NCBI GenBank assembly: GCA_964547995.1
Contig: CAZJRB010000098.1
Span: 1 to 29,134, forward strand
Length of the DNA: 29,134 bases
From: CAZJRB01 sp964547995
Lineage (GTDB): Bacteria; Planctomycetota; Planctomycetia; Pirellulales; Thermoguttaceae
Direction: 5' to 3'
Shown piece by piece: positions 16,641-26,806 of the stretch. Numbering within the stretch: the stretch's first letter is position 1; every line of letters begins with the position of its first letter. Under the pieces are notes generated by a model. It ran no database searches, was not told the origin of the DNA, and saw only the letters and a program-made list of their open reading frames with translations. Made by a program: the position numbers and the translations under genes.

Positions 16641-18917
16641 TTAATAGAAGCCCGTGAACAGCCGGTGGATGTCCATGCCGATCACCCAGAACATCAGGGT
16701 GAGAATGAACAGCAACCCGAGCCAGGTGAGGGCGGCGACGATGCGTTCGTCGGGCGGCTTTCGGCGGATGCCCTCGTAGGTGAGCAGGACCATGTGCCCG
16801 CCGTCGAGCACGGGGATAGGCAAGAAATTGAGGACGGCGAGATTCGCGCTGATGATCGTCAGGAAGAGGAGCAACTCGGAGATTCCCTCGTCGGCGGCCC
16901 CCTTGGCCATGGCGAAGATCATGATGGGGCCGCCCAAGTTGGTGGCCGAGAACTGCCCGCCCAGTTTCGACAGAACCCGGAAAACCAGGAGCGTCGAATC
17001 GAGGGTCTCCTCCGCGCCGAACTGGATTGCCTCGCCCCATGTTTCGCCCTTTTGGGGGAACAACAGCAGCCCGGTGCGGAACCCGCGGTCGGGGTTGAAC
17101 CAGTCGCCGGCCTCGTACCACGTCAGCATACGCGTTTTTTTCTCGCCTGCCCGGTCCCACGTCAGTTCGATTTCACTGCCCGGCAGCGCACGCTGCAACT
17201 CGTGGATGAGGTAAGGCCAGTTGTATTCGTCCTGGCTGAAGGGAATCTTTCTTTTTCGGAGCCTGGGAAAATCTTCGGGGATGTCTTTCTTGTCGGGCGG
17301 AATGACGATTGCCTCGACGATCCGGTCGCCGGGTCGCAGCCCCGCCTCCGCCGCCGGGGTGGATTCGATCACCGAGTCGACGCGGTCGAGCACCTCGTAC
17401 GCGATCCCTAGGGCCGGAATGCTCATCGGAGTGTTTGGCGACAAAGGCGTTTCGTACCAGTCGGCTTCCCGGAGCGTTACCGGAACGCGGCGCCGCGCGG
17501 CGCCGCCTGTTCCACAGCCCACATCCCCCGCCTCGACGAAGAGTTCCGCGGGAGAACGGGCTTCGCTTTTCGCGCCGGTCTCCTCGATCCCGGGTTTGAT
17601 GGTCAAGGTGATCGTTTCGCCGGCGCGCTGTTGAAGCCGGGCGGGCAAGGTCATGGGATCGCCGGGCGGCTGGCCGTCGATCTCGAGTATGATGTCCCCC
17701 GGTTTGATCCCCGCCTTGGCGGCGGGTGAATTGTCCTCCGGGTCCCGCGGATCACCCGGAGGAAAGGACTGGACGGCCGTGATCTTGCCCATCTCCATTA
17801 CCAACCCGAGCCGGCGCATCGGATTGGGGGGGACTTCGACGGTGTGTTCCGTCGGCGGGTCGTCGGTTTTTACCTTACCCTCGGTTTTCGCCGGCCGCTC
17901 GACAGTCACCTTTAACGTCTGTTGGGGGTGCAAGGCAAGATAGGCGCGGAGTTCGGGATAATTGCCAACCGGCGTCCCGTCGATCTTGACGATCTCGTCG
18001 CCTTCTTCGAGCGGCGGTTCGGCCTTCGTCGCCGCCGAACCCGGCATCTTCAGGACCAGAGTGGTGTCCCGCGGCGGTGCAACGCCGATGACGGGCATCC
18101 GCCCGGAACTGTCGGGCCAGGTGACGACTCTGATCGGCTCCTTGACTCCGGGCCGCTTCACCTCGATGGGTAGCCCGTCTTCGATGTTACCCAGCGAGAC
18201 ATTCGCCTTCAAATCGCGGAAATGGCGCATCTTGCGCCCGTCGATGTCGGTGATCCGATCGCCCACCTTCAGGTCGAGCTGCCAGGCGGTTTTGCCGGGG
18301 ACCAGTTGACCGATTTCGCAGACGACCTGCTTGACGCCCAGCTTGTAGGCAATCGCCGCCATGATAAAGGCGAAGATCAAGTTCATGATCACGCCGGCCG
18401 AGATGATTGCCATTCGCTTCGGCACACTTTTGGCCAGGTAGCTCCGCGGGTCGTACAAGGCGGCTTCGGCGGCCGCGAGGTCGATTTCCTCGTCCTCCGG
18501 AGATTCCGGCGTTTCCGGCTGCTCACCGCCGTCGGGAGGATCGGCACGGTCGATGTCGGGAGTTTTTTCTTCGCTCGTTGCGGGCGATTCGGTTTTCTCC
18601 GCCTTTTGTTTCGCCCGTTCGATCTCCTCCCGCAATTGAGCGGGATTGTCTACCTGGCCGAGCATTTTCACGTAACCGCCCAGCGGCAAGACGCCGATAC
18701 CGTATTCCGTCTCGCCGACGGTGAACTTGCACAACTTCAGACCGCCGATGTCAAATCCCAAGTAGAACTTCTCGCACTTCACCCCGCACATCTTGGCCAC
18801 GGCAAAGTGGCCGAACTCGTGTACGAAGATCACCAAACCCAATCCGACGGCAACTTCCAGGATGCCAATCCAGGTGCTCGAATTCAACCAGCCGGCGGCG
18901 ATCAAACAGAAATCCAA
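16641..18917 (-). CDS. rseP: RseP-type site-2 protease (RIP metalloprotease)
   Basis: An intramembrane zinc protease that cleaves membrane-anchored regulators such as anti-sigma factors. The 758 residues exceed the ~450 of E. coli RseP. Membrane helix 1 holds HEFGH (33-37); the last helices hold the LPIPVLDGGH motif (699-708), whose Asp705 is the third zinc ligand. Between them are an acidic Glu/Pro-rich insertion (~100-160), the helix after YDPRSYLAKSVPKRMAI, and at least three PDZ-like segments, recognised by (D)xxxxxDGxxV or A-G-(I/L)-(K/R)-P-G-D: around LDLKVGDRITDIDG, EEGDEIVKIDG, AGIKPGDIILEIDG and AGLRPGDRIVEA. The start is TTG 18917 with a strong GAGGAGGT 7 nt upstream. It overlaps the end of dxr by 16 nt, so the two are co-transcribed and probably translationally coupled; this pairing is common in bacteria. 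Confidence 0.94.
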   Translation of the reverse strand: MDFCLIAAGWLNSSTWIGILEVAVGLGLVIFVHEFGHFAVAKMCGVKCEKFYLGFDIGGLKLCKFTVGETEYGIGVLPLGGYVKMLGQVDNPAQLREEIERAKQKAEKTESPATSEEKTPDIDRADPPDGGEQPETPESPEDEEIDLAAAEAALYDPRSYLAKSVPKRMAIISAGVIMNLIFAFIMAAIAYKLGVKQVVCEIGQLVPGKTAWQLDLKVGDRITDIDGRKMRHFRDLKANVSLGNIEDGLPIEVKRPGVKEPIRVVTWPDSSGRMPVIGVAPPRDTTLVLKMPGSAATKAEPPLEEGDEIVKIDGTPVGNYPELRAYLALHPQQTLKVTVERPAKTEGKVKTDDPPTEHTVEVPPNPMRRLGLVMEMGKITAVQSFPPGDPRDPEDNSPAAKAGIKPGDIILEIDGQPPGDPMTLPARLQQRAGETITLTIKPGIEETGAKSEARSPAELFVEAGDVGCGTGGAARRRVPVTLREADWYETPLSPNTPMSIPALGIAYEVLDRVDSVIESTPAAEAGLRPGDRIVEAIVIPPDKKDIPEDFPRLRKRKIPFSQDEYNWPYLIHELQRALPGSEIELTWDRAGEKKTRMLTWYEAGDWFNPDRGFRTGLLLFPQKGETWGEAIQFGAEETLDSTLLVFRVLSKLGGQFSATNLGGPIMIFAMAKGAADEGISELLLFLTIISANLAVLNFLPIPVLDGGHMVLLTYEGIRRKPPDERIVAALTWLGLLFILTLMFWVIGMDIHRLFTGFY

Positions 18918-20065
18918 TGTTCTACCTCCTCACGTGCCCAACGGTCCATACCGAGCACCTGCTCGAGCGTGGGATCGGGATCGAAGTTGTGGTTTTCAAG
19001 GACATTTCGGCACGCTGGCACGATCTGGTCGAACCGAATCCGACCATCCAGGAACGACGCCACGGCGGCTTCATTGGCACCGTTGAGGACCGCGCCCGCT
19101 GTTCCGCCGGCGCGGGCCACCTCCAGCCCGAGTTTCAAAGCCCCAAACCGCTCGAAGTCGGGCGGCTCGAACTCCAATTGCACCGCCTTGCTCCAGTCAA
19201 TCTTCGACGCGACCGACTCGCAACGTTCCGGGTAGGTCAACGCGTACTGGATCGGGAGTTTCATGTCGGGAGGGCTCATCTGCGCGATCACCGATCCATC
19301 GATGTATTCTACCATCGAATGGACGACCGATTGCGGATGAATGACCACGGCAATCTGCTCGGGCACCAGATCGAACAGCCAGCGTGCCTCGATGATCTCC
19401 AGGGCCTTGTTCATCATGGTGGCCGAATCGACGGTGATCTTCGGTCCCATGTCCCAGGTGGGGTGGGCCAGTGCATCGTCGACGGTAACGCGGGCCAGTT
19501 GCCGCTGGTCGTAGTCGCGGAACGGTCCCCCGCTGGCAGTAAGCACCACCCGGCGAACCTCTCCCCGTTGCCCCGCCTGGAGGGCCTGAAACACCGCGCT
19601 GTGTTCGCTGTCGACCGGCAGCAGTTTCGCCTGTTTCTCTTTCGCAAGGCGCATGACCAAGGGTCCGCCGACCACCAGGCTTTCCTTGTTGGCCAGGCCC
19701 ACGGTCTTGCCCGACTCCAACGCGGCCCAAGTCCCCTCGAGTCCGGCGCTGCCGACGATCGCCGAAACGACCATATCAACATCGTGCCGGGTGACGACTT
19801 GGGCGATTGCCTCGGGGCCGATCAGAAGCTCGGTTTCGTCCGGCAGGGCCGAAAAGTCCTCGTTTTCAGCGGCCGCCGGGTCGGTCACGATGATCTGGCG
19901 CGGGCGAACCGCCCGGGCTTGTTCGACAAGAAGTGCCGTGCTGCTGTGGGCCGAAAGGGCCACGACACGGAGCCTTCCCTCCGCCGCGCCGATGACCTCC
20001 AACGTGCTACGACCGATACTGCCGGTTGAGCCCAATACCACGATATTTCTGGCACGGCTGGTCAT
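18902..20065 (-). CDS. dxr: 1-deoxy-D-xylulose-5-phosphate reductoisomerase
   Basis: Converts DXP to 2-C-methyl-D-erythritol 4-phosphate with NADPH, the first committed step of the MEP isoprenoid pathway, in the cytoplasm. 387 residues, the usual length. Seen are the NADPH-binding VVLGSTGSIGRSTLEV near the start, GLANKESLV, the metal/substrate residues in LPVDSEHSA, TASGGPFRD, and HPTWDMGPKITVDSATMMNK. Near the C-terminus NGANEAAVASFL is the conserved tail. The start is ATG 20065, giving MTSRARNIVVLG. The sequence between -5 and -18 is the repeat motif GGTCGCGGCTTTAT rather than a clear Shine-Dalgarno sequence. It is the first gene of the dxr-rseP unit and divergent from ftsH. Confidence 0.97.
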   Translation of the reverse strand: MTSRARNIVVLGSTGSIGRSTLEVIGAAEGRLRVVALSAHSSTALLVEQARAVRPRQIIVTDPAAAENEDFSALPDETELLIGPEAIAQVVTRHDVDMVVSAIVGSAGLEGTWAALESGKTVGLANKESLVVGGPLVMRLAKEKQAKLLPVDSEHSAVFQALQAGQRGEVRRVVLTASGGPFRDYDQRQLARVTVDDALAHPTWDMGPKITVDSATMMNKALEIIEARWLFDLVPEQIAVVIHPQSVVHSMVEYIDGSVIAQMSPPDMKLPIQYALTYPERCESVASKIDWSKAVQLEFEPPDFERFGALKLGLEVARAGGTAGAVLNGANEAAVASFLDGRIRFDQIVPACRNVLENHNFDPDPTLEQVLGMDRWAREEVEHWISV

Positions 20066-20218
20066 AAGAATAAAGCCGCGACCTTTCGGCAGGCCACACA
20101 AATTGGGAAAGGCATTCATTGTAGGGGGGATATTCCCCGGCGGCAACCCGGTTTTCGACGTCGCCCCATTTCCCTTTGTCCAACGTGGTATTATTGTGGA
20201 AGTAGAGGAATTTACGCC
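20066..20218. promoter_or_regulatory. Divergent intergenic region of dxr and ftsH
   Basis: These 153 bp must hold the promoters of both units. The GGTCGCGGCTTTAT motif sits at 20070-20083 just before the dxr start. A TATTAT (20189-20194) could be a -10 element for ftsH, but no good -35 element precedes it. AGAGGA at about 20204-20209 is the ftsH Shine-Dalgarno sequence. Confidence 0.45.
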
Positions 20219-22282
<2,064 letters not shown>

Positions 22283-22594
22283 CCGCCGAGACAATGCCCG
22301 GTCAATACTTGATCGGCTCGAACGAGATGCGGATTCCCAAGTCGCCTTCTCCGCTCGGATGGAGATATTGGCCGTCAGCAGTTCGGCGGCATCGGAGCTT
22401 GCCGAGTGATTCGGGCGCGACCACCGGTCGCGGCTTTATAGCAGTCGCCCGGTAGTCCGGCAGATTCGGTTTGACACGCTGGCGGGGTTGCTTATACTGA
22501 CCGTGATAGAAATCCGCGCTAAGTGGACGAGGCGTGTCTGACATGCATAGCACGATCTTGTAGAATCACTGGTTCGATTCAGACAAAGGATGCC
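22283..22594. other. Intergenic region after ftsH
   Basis: 312 bp. It holds one copy of the GGTCGCGGCTTTAT motif as part of the small palindrome at 22415-22439. On the minus strand at 22302-22400 a coding-like stretch, RRTADGQYLHPSGEGDLGI, ends at a stop codon; it might be the tail of a lost gene, but nothing upstream supports a whole one. No promoter or terminator is clear. Confidence 0.5.
22415..22439. repeat. GGTCGCGGCTTTAT motif with small palindrome
   Basis: GCGCGACC-ACC-GGTCGC (22415-22431) forms a stem of 6 bp (GCGACC/GGTCGC), followed by GGCTTTAT. The 14-bp motif at 22426-22439 is an exact copy of the one at 14754-14767. Confidence 0.8.
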
Positions 22595-22918
22595 ATGTTC
22601 ACATTGCCATTTCACGTTGACAGTCCTCTGAGCGTTGGACTTCTTACCTTGGTGATTTGCCTGGCCTTCGCATTCCTTCGCTGGGCGTATGATCGGAATA
22701 TCTGGCAAATTGGCGATGCGCTGGGGTGGTTCTTCGAGCGGAAATTCGGATCTGTGGGACGAGAGAAAGCGCAACGAGTTGGGAGGAGATTTCTTCTCGC
22801 CATGGCGGTTTTATTCGCAGCAATGGCATTGTTTGGTCTCGCTGTGGGAACTGGACTCATCCAAAACGGAGATCCGCCAGCCCCGATGACTCTTGAGGAA
22901 TTCATGGAGCGACACTGA
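22595..22918 (+). CDS. Small two-helix membrane protein, unknown function
   Basis: A 107-residue protein with two hydrophobic segments, SVGLLTLVICLAFAFLRWAY and FLLAMAVLFAAMALFGLAV, joined by a basic, aromatic loop (WFFERKFGSVGREKAQRVG). No known domain was recognised. The ATG at 22595 is preferred: AAAGGA lies just upstream (22585-22590), and the residues added by an earlier start at 22523 look non-native (many Cys and Thr). Its base use is less GC-rich than its neighbours. It stands alone between ftsH and the convergent response regulator. Confidence 0.65.
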   Translation: MFTLPFHVDSPLSVGLLTLVICLAFAFLRWAYDRNIWQIGDALGWFFERKFGSVGREKAQRVGRRFLLAMAVLFAAMALFGLAVGTGLIQNGDPPAPMTLEEFMERH

Positions 22919-22954
22919 ATGTGAATCGAACCATACCATGCACGCGGTCGGCTC

Positions 22955-23344
22955 CTACCCGGCCCAGTTGTAGACGCGGCGCAGGGCATCTTCCACGGTG
23001 CCGGTGATCTGCTGCAACGTTACGGGCTTTGCCAGAACGGAGAATGCCTCGGCGCGTCGCGCTTCCTCGAGGATCATTTCATCGAGCCTCGCCGACATCA
23101 AGATGCACGGCAGCATCGACCGAAACTGCTTCACCAGCCGCAGCGTCTCCAGCCCGCTGAGCTTCGGCATGTGTACGTCGAGCAGAACGAGGTGCACCTT
23201 CTGCGTGCGGACGATCTTCAGGGCCTGTTCACCATCCCCCGCCAAAAGGGTCGTAAACCCCTTCGGCTCGAACACGACCTTGAGCGTTTCCCGGAAGTCC
23301 CGGTCGTCGTCGGTGATCAGCAGTGAAGGAGGTTCGGCTAACAT
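22955..23344 (-). CDS. Single-domain response regulator (CheY-like)
   Basis: 129 residues, a receiver domain only. The signature residues are all present: acidic Asp12-Asp14 (ITDDDRDF), phospho-acceptor Asp56 (LLDVHMP), Ser84 (LMSAR) and Lys106 (LAKPV). There is no output domain, so it probably acts by protein contact or phosphorelay. The start is ATG 23344, with AGGG (23352-23355) 7 nt upstream. No histidine kinase, chemotaxis or relay gene is adjacent. Confidence 0.9.
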   Translation of the reverse strand: MLAEPPSLLITDDDRDFRETLKVVFEPKGFTTLLAGDGEQALKIVRTQKVHLVLLDVHMPKLSGLETLRLVKQFRSMLPCILMSARLDEMILEEARRAEAFSVLAKPVTLQQITGTVEDALRRVYNWAG

Positions 23345-23795
23345 GGGTGAACCCTAGAAAAGTGGTGTCACAGAGAATCGTGTGCAAGTTGGGTACCAGT
23401 GGGAAAAAACTTCTGACGCCCCAACCAGGGAAAAGCAGTAAGTGGTTACTACATAATATCTTACAACACGACGCCATTTGATGCGATAGGAAAACCACCT
23501 CTACATGGCGCCGGCCGCTGAGGAGAAGGAGACCCTAAGACTGCCACTTCGGCAGGACACCGAGCCGGTTCTGCGCAGAAAATATACCCCCCTTGCGTGC
23601 TATGCAGCCCCTTGCTTGTTTGACTTAAATGACTTACGACCCGCAAATGTGTTTTGTTACCTTGTTTTTTTCCCGACTGGAGGCCGATTCCCCCCCTGAT
23701 TCTGCGGCAATTACTTGCTTTACCTAACCTGCCTAATTAAGATCGATAGAGTGCTCACCCATGTCTGTGAAGCCTAGCGGACAATCACCCTTCTG
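23345..23795. other. Intergenic region before the DUF1598 gene
   Basis: 451 bp, less GC-rich than the rest, between divergent genes. It contains the candidate promoter at 23715-23743 and T-rich stretches (such as 23649-23674). Short open frames here have no recognisable content. No repeat of the families described elsewhere is present. Confidence 0.5.
23715..23743 (+). promoter_or_regulatory. Candidate promoter of the DUF1598 gene
   Basis: TTGCTT (23715-23720) and TAAGAT (23738-23743) are separated by 17 bp, and the start codon follows 67 bp later. Each box matches the sigma-70 consensus at four of six positions. Confidence 0.4.
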
Positions 23796-23810
23796 ATGGA
23801 GATGAGGCCC

Positions 23811-25163
23811 ATGCGTCAAGTTGGTACACGAACGATATTGCTGGTGGCGGTCTTGGCAGTCTGCCTGAGCATCGGGTCATCGGCCAGCGCTCAACAGGCC
23901 GGTGTCGCGGTCGATGCCCAGGGCGTGTTGAAAATGAACGTCGTCAACGACCCGGGCGGCAGGTTGATGCAACAGCGGATCGCCGCGGCCAAGAGCACCC
24001 TCCCCCCGGAAATTACCAAACCGACTGCCATGCGGATGATTTCTCTGAACCGGTTGGCAGACGTCATCGGCTCGCGCAACGGCGTGCCGACCGACGAAAT
24101 GCGATACCTGGCCGGGCTGATTCGCGTGAAGTACGTGTTCTACTATCCCGACACGAAAGACATCGTGATCGCCGGTCCGGCCGAAGGCTGGGTGACCAAT
24201 CCCGTCGGCCGAGTCGTCGGCATGACCAGCGGGCGGCCCACCATCCAGTTGCAGGACCTGGTCGTTGCGTTGCGTGCCTATCCACCCGGCAAGAAGGGAA
24301 CGGGCTTGATCGGCTGCTCGATCGATCCGACCCAGGAGGGCCTGGCCGAAATGCAACGTTTCCTGCGTTCCATCGGCACGCGAGCCACGCCCGCCCACAC
24401 GCAGTTCATCGTCAACGGGCTCCGGACCAGCCTCGGTTTGCAGGATGTGAGAATCGACGGCGTTCCCCCCGAAACACACTTCGCCCAGGTGATGGTCGAA
24501 GCGGACTACCGCATGAAGCTGATTGGAATCGGGCTGGAGCGGCCGCCGATCCGGCTCGTAAGCTGGGTCGACCGGGCCAACCCGGCACAGGTAAGCCGCA
24601 ACGCCATGCAGCGATGGTACTTCGTACCCGACTACCACTGTGTTCGCATCAGCGACGACGGCCTGGCCATGGAACTGGTCGGCGACGGCGTGAAACTGAT
24701 CGGCGAGGACGAGATGGTCACGGCGGGCGGTCAGCGTCAGGCATCGGGGCAAAAAAGTGCGGCAAGCCAGGCGTTTGTCACCAGTTTCACCAAGAAGTAT
24801 TCCGAGTTGGCCGAGCGGTCGCCCGTCTACGCCGAGTTGCGGAACTTGATCGACCTGGCCGTTGCCTCGGCGCATATCCAGAAACAGGGCTACTGCCAGA
24901 AGGCCGGCTGGGACTTGGGCCTTCTCGGTAACGAGCAGGAGTTCGCCGTAGAGACATACCATGCCCCGAAGCAGGTTGCCACGGCCGTCAACGCGATCTG
25001 GAAGGGCCACCGGCTGATGACGCCGATCGGCGGAGGCGTGTCGATCCATGCACGAAAGGCACTTGAATCGAGCAACACACTCCCCGACGAAAAGGGCAAA
25101 GTCGCCGAACTTCGCAAGGAAATCAAGCTCAACCTGGACAAGGGCCAGTGGTGGTGGAACTAA
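23811..25163 (+). CDS. Secreted DUF1598 protein
   Basis: A 450-residue exported protein of the DUF1598 family, which is known mainly from planctomycetes and has no assigned function. Residues 1-~24 form a signal peptide (TILLVAVLAVCLSIGSSASA). The core has RYLAGLIRVKYVFYYPDTKDIVIAGPAEGW, QDLVVALRA, IGCSIDPTQEGLA, the VEADYRMKLIGIGLE segment and RWYFVPDYHCVRISDDGLAMEL. It ends in a tryptophan run, GQWWWN. Three in-frame ATGs (23796, 23802, 23811) are possible; 23811 is chosen because GGAG lies 8 nt upstream and the signal peptide then has normal length. It is followed by an intrinsic terminator, so it is monocistronic and separate from the sulfatase. Confidence 0.9.
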   Translation: MRQVGTRTILLVAVLAVCLSIGSSASAQQAGVAVDAQGVLKMNVVNDPGGRLMQQRIAAAKSTLPPEITKPTAMRMISLNRLADVIGSRNGVPTDEMRYLAGLIRVKYVFYYPDTKDIVIAGPAEGWVTNPVGRVVGMTSGRPTIQLQDLVVALRAYPPGKKGTGLIGCSIDPTQEGLAEMQRFLRSIGTRATPAHTQFIVNGLRTSLGLQDVRIDGVPPETHFAQVMVEADYRMKLIGIGLERPPIRLVSWVDRANPAQVSRNAMQRWYFVPDYHCVRISDDGLAMELVGDGVKLIGEDEMVTAGGQRQASGQKSAASQAFVTSFTKKYSELAERSPVYAELRNLIDLAVASAHIQKQGYCQKAGWDLGLLGNEQEFAVETYHAPKQVATAVNAIWKGHRLMTPIGGGVSIHARKALESSNTLPDEKGKVAELRKEIKLNLDKGQWWWN

Positions 25164-25220
25164 GGCGCAAAGCCGCCGTAGTCCGGCGAACGCCCCAACA
25201 GAGCAAATCACAATTCCCTG

Positions 25221-25252
25221 GGCCGGTCTTTTGGTAGGAGACCGGCCTTTTT
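25221..25252 (+). terminator. Intrinsic terminator of the DUF1598 gene
   Basis: GGCCGGTCT (25221-25229) pairs with AGACCGGCC (25239-25247) around a 9-nt loop, followed by TTTTT (25248-25252). It lies 58 bp after the stop codon and is the clearest terminator in the window. Confidence 0.85.
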
Positions 25253-25270
25253 GCTTTCTTGCCCGCCTAC

Positions 25271-25299
25271 TTGCCCTCGCCGCACAGGTCGAGGATAAT
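25271..25299 (+). promoter_or_regulatory. Candidate promoter of the sulfatase gene
   Basis: TTGCCC (25271-25276, four of six) and GATAAT (25294-25299, five of six) are 17 bp apart. The hexamers ACAGGT (25283-25288) and ACCTGT (25301-25306) form an inverted repeat flanking the -10 element, which could be an operator. The start codon is 32 bp beyond the -10. Confidence 0.5.
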
Positions 25300-25331
25300 G
25301 CACCTGTCCTACACCACGAATTGAGGGTCCC

Positions 25332-26768
25332 ATGCCTGCCATTTCCACCCGCCATGTTGCGATGTTCGGCGTCTTGCTGACGGTTGCCGTGCCGCTTGCC
25401 GCCGCAGAAAAACCAAAGACCGAAAAACCCAACGTTATCTTCATCTTGACCGACGACCTCGGCTGGGGCGACCCCGATTGCTTCGGGCACCCCTACATCA
25501 AAACGCCCAACCTTGCGCGGCTGGCCAAGGAGGGCACCAGGTTTACGCAGTTCTACGTGAACAATCCCGTCTGCTCGCCGAGCCGGACGGCGTTTATGAC
25601 CGGCCACTTCCCCGCCCGGCATCGCATCCATCGCCACTTCTCCCACGAGAAGCACAACAAGTATTGCGGCATGCCCAACTGGCTCGACCCCGAGGTGACT
25701 ACGCTGACCGATCTGCTGAAGAAGGCCGGCTACGCGACGGGCCACTTCGGCAAGTGGCACCTTTCCGGCGGCAACATGCCCGGTGCTCCCAATCCGTCGG
25801 AATATGGAATCGACGACCACCGGACGTGTACCGGGTCCGGCCCCGGTTGGAACATCGGGGCCGATCCGTACTTCCGCGCCCATTCCACCGGCCTGTTCGT
25901 CGACGAAACGATCCGTTTCATGAAGGCCCACAAGGACGGGCCGTTTTTCGTGAACCTCTGGACCCTGGTGCCCCACGCGACGCTGAAACCGACGCCGGAA
26001 GAGCTGGAAGTCTATAAGGACCTCAAAGTCGACCCCGACCGCTTCAAGGGCACCATGCGCGACTACGCCAAACGGGCGAAGAACCTCGACGCCCAGTCGA
26101 AAGTCTATTTCGCCGCGGTCACCGGCATGGACAAGGCCTTGGGGCGACTGTTCGACGCACTGGACGAGATGGGACTGGCCGACAACACGCTGATCTTCTT
26201 CACCAGCGACAACGGGCCGGAGGATTACCACATCGGCAACGCGGCGAACGCCGGGATGGGTACGCCCGGGCCCTTCCGCGGACGAAAACGAAGCATCTAC
26301 GAAGGCGGGGTCCGCGAGTCGTGCATCGTCCGCTGGCCCGGCAAGGTCCCCGCCGGAAAGGTCGACGAGACGTCCGTGCTGACCGCCGTCGATCTGTTGC
26401 CGACCCTCTGCAAGCTGGCCGGGGCGACCGTGCCCGACATCCAACCCGACGGCGAAGACATCAGCGACATCCTTCTCGGCAAGCCCCGGCCGCGGACCAG
26501 CCCGATCTATTGGGATTGGCGCGGCGGGGTCGCCGGCGAGCGATCCTACTGGCCGCCGTCGCTTGCCGTGCGCGAAGGCGATTGGAAACTCCTGGTCAAT
26601 CGCGACGGCAGCGAAGCGGAACTCTACAACATCCCCAAAGACCCCGGCGAAGAGAACAACGTCGCCAAGCAGCACCCGCAGATTGCCGAGCGACTGGCCA
26701 AGAAGGTCTTGGCATGGCGGAAGACGCTGCCGGACGGCGGCCCGGCCATAAGGCGGCCGAAGCGGTGA
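25332..26768 (+). CDS. Secreted sulfatase (arylsulfatase A family)
   Basis: Hydrolyses sulfate esters, in planctomycetes typically on sulfated polysaccharides. 478 residues. A signal peptide (FGVLLTVAVPLAAA) precedes the catalytic domain. Metal-binding Asp residues are in FILTDDLGWGD; Cys81 in CSPSRTAFMTG (C-x-P-S-R) is the residue converted to formylglycine; FGKWHL and TSDNGPE supply further active-site residues. The C-terminal subdomain contains ELYNIPKDPGEENN, usual for the family. The start is ATG 25332, with GAGGG about 6 nt upstream. Activity depends on a formylglycine-generating enzyme, which is not in this window. The exact substrate cannot be read. It is convergent with the LRR membrane protein gene, 38 bp apart. 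Confidence 0.95.
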   Translation: MPAISTRHVAMFGVLLTVAVPLAAAEKPKTEKPNVIFILTDDLGWGDPDCFGHPYIKTPNLARLAKEGTRFTQFYVNNPVCSPSRTAFMTGHFPARHRIHRHFSHEKHNKYCGMPNWLDPEVTTLTDLLKKAGYATGHFGKWHLSGGNMPGAPNPSEYGIDDHRTCTGSGPGWNIGADPYFRAHSTGLFVDETIRFMKAHKDGPFFVNLWTLVPHATLKPTPEELEVYKDLKVDPDRFKGTMRDYAKRAKNLDAQSKVYFAAVTGMDKALGRLFDALDEMGLADNTLIFFTSDNGPEDYHIGNAANAGMGTPGPFRGRKRSIYEGGVRESCIVRWPGKVPAGKVDETSVLTAVDLLPTLCKLAGATVPDIQPDGEDISDILLGKPRPRTSPIYWDWRGGVAGERSYWPPSLAVREGDWKLLVNRDGSEAELYNIPKDPGEENNVAKQHPQIAERLAKKVLAWRKTLPDGGPAIRRPKR

Positions 26769-26806
26769 GAAAAATCCCCGCCCGGCGATTTGTTCGCAAC
26801 CACATG

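Noticed and set aside
22302..22553. Small minus-strand frame ending GDLGIRISFEPIKY
   Set aside because: The tail looks coding-like, but the upstream part runs through the repeat motif and there is no start with a ribosome site. At most a gene remnant.
22535..22584. tRNA-like GGTTCGATTC with GTCTGA/TCAGAC flanks
   Set aside because: The T-arm stem does not pair, and no anticodon or D-arm can be drawn.
23877..26675. Very long open frame on the minus strand opposite the DUF1598 and sulfatase genes
   Set aside because: It is an antisense shadow caused by high GC in codon positions; both plus-strand genes have clear domains, and this frame crosses the terminator between them.
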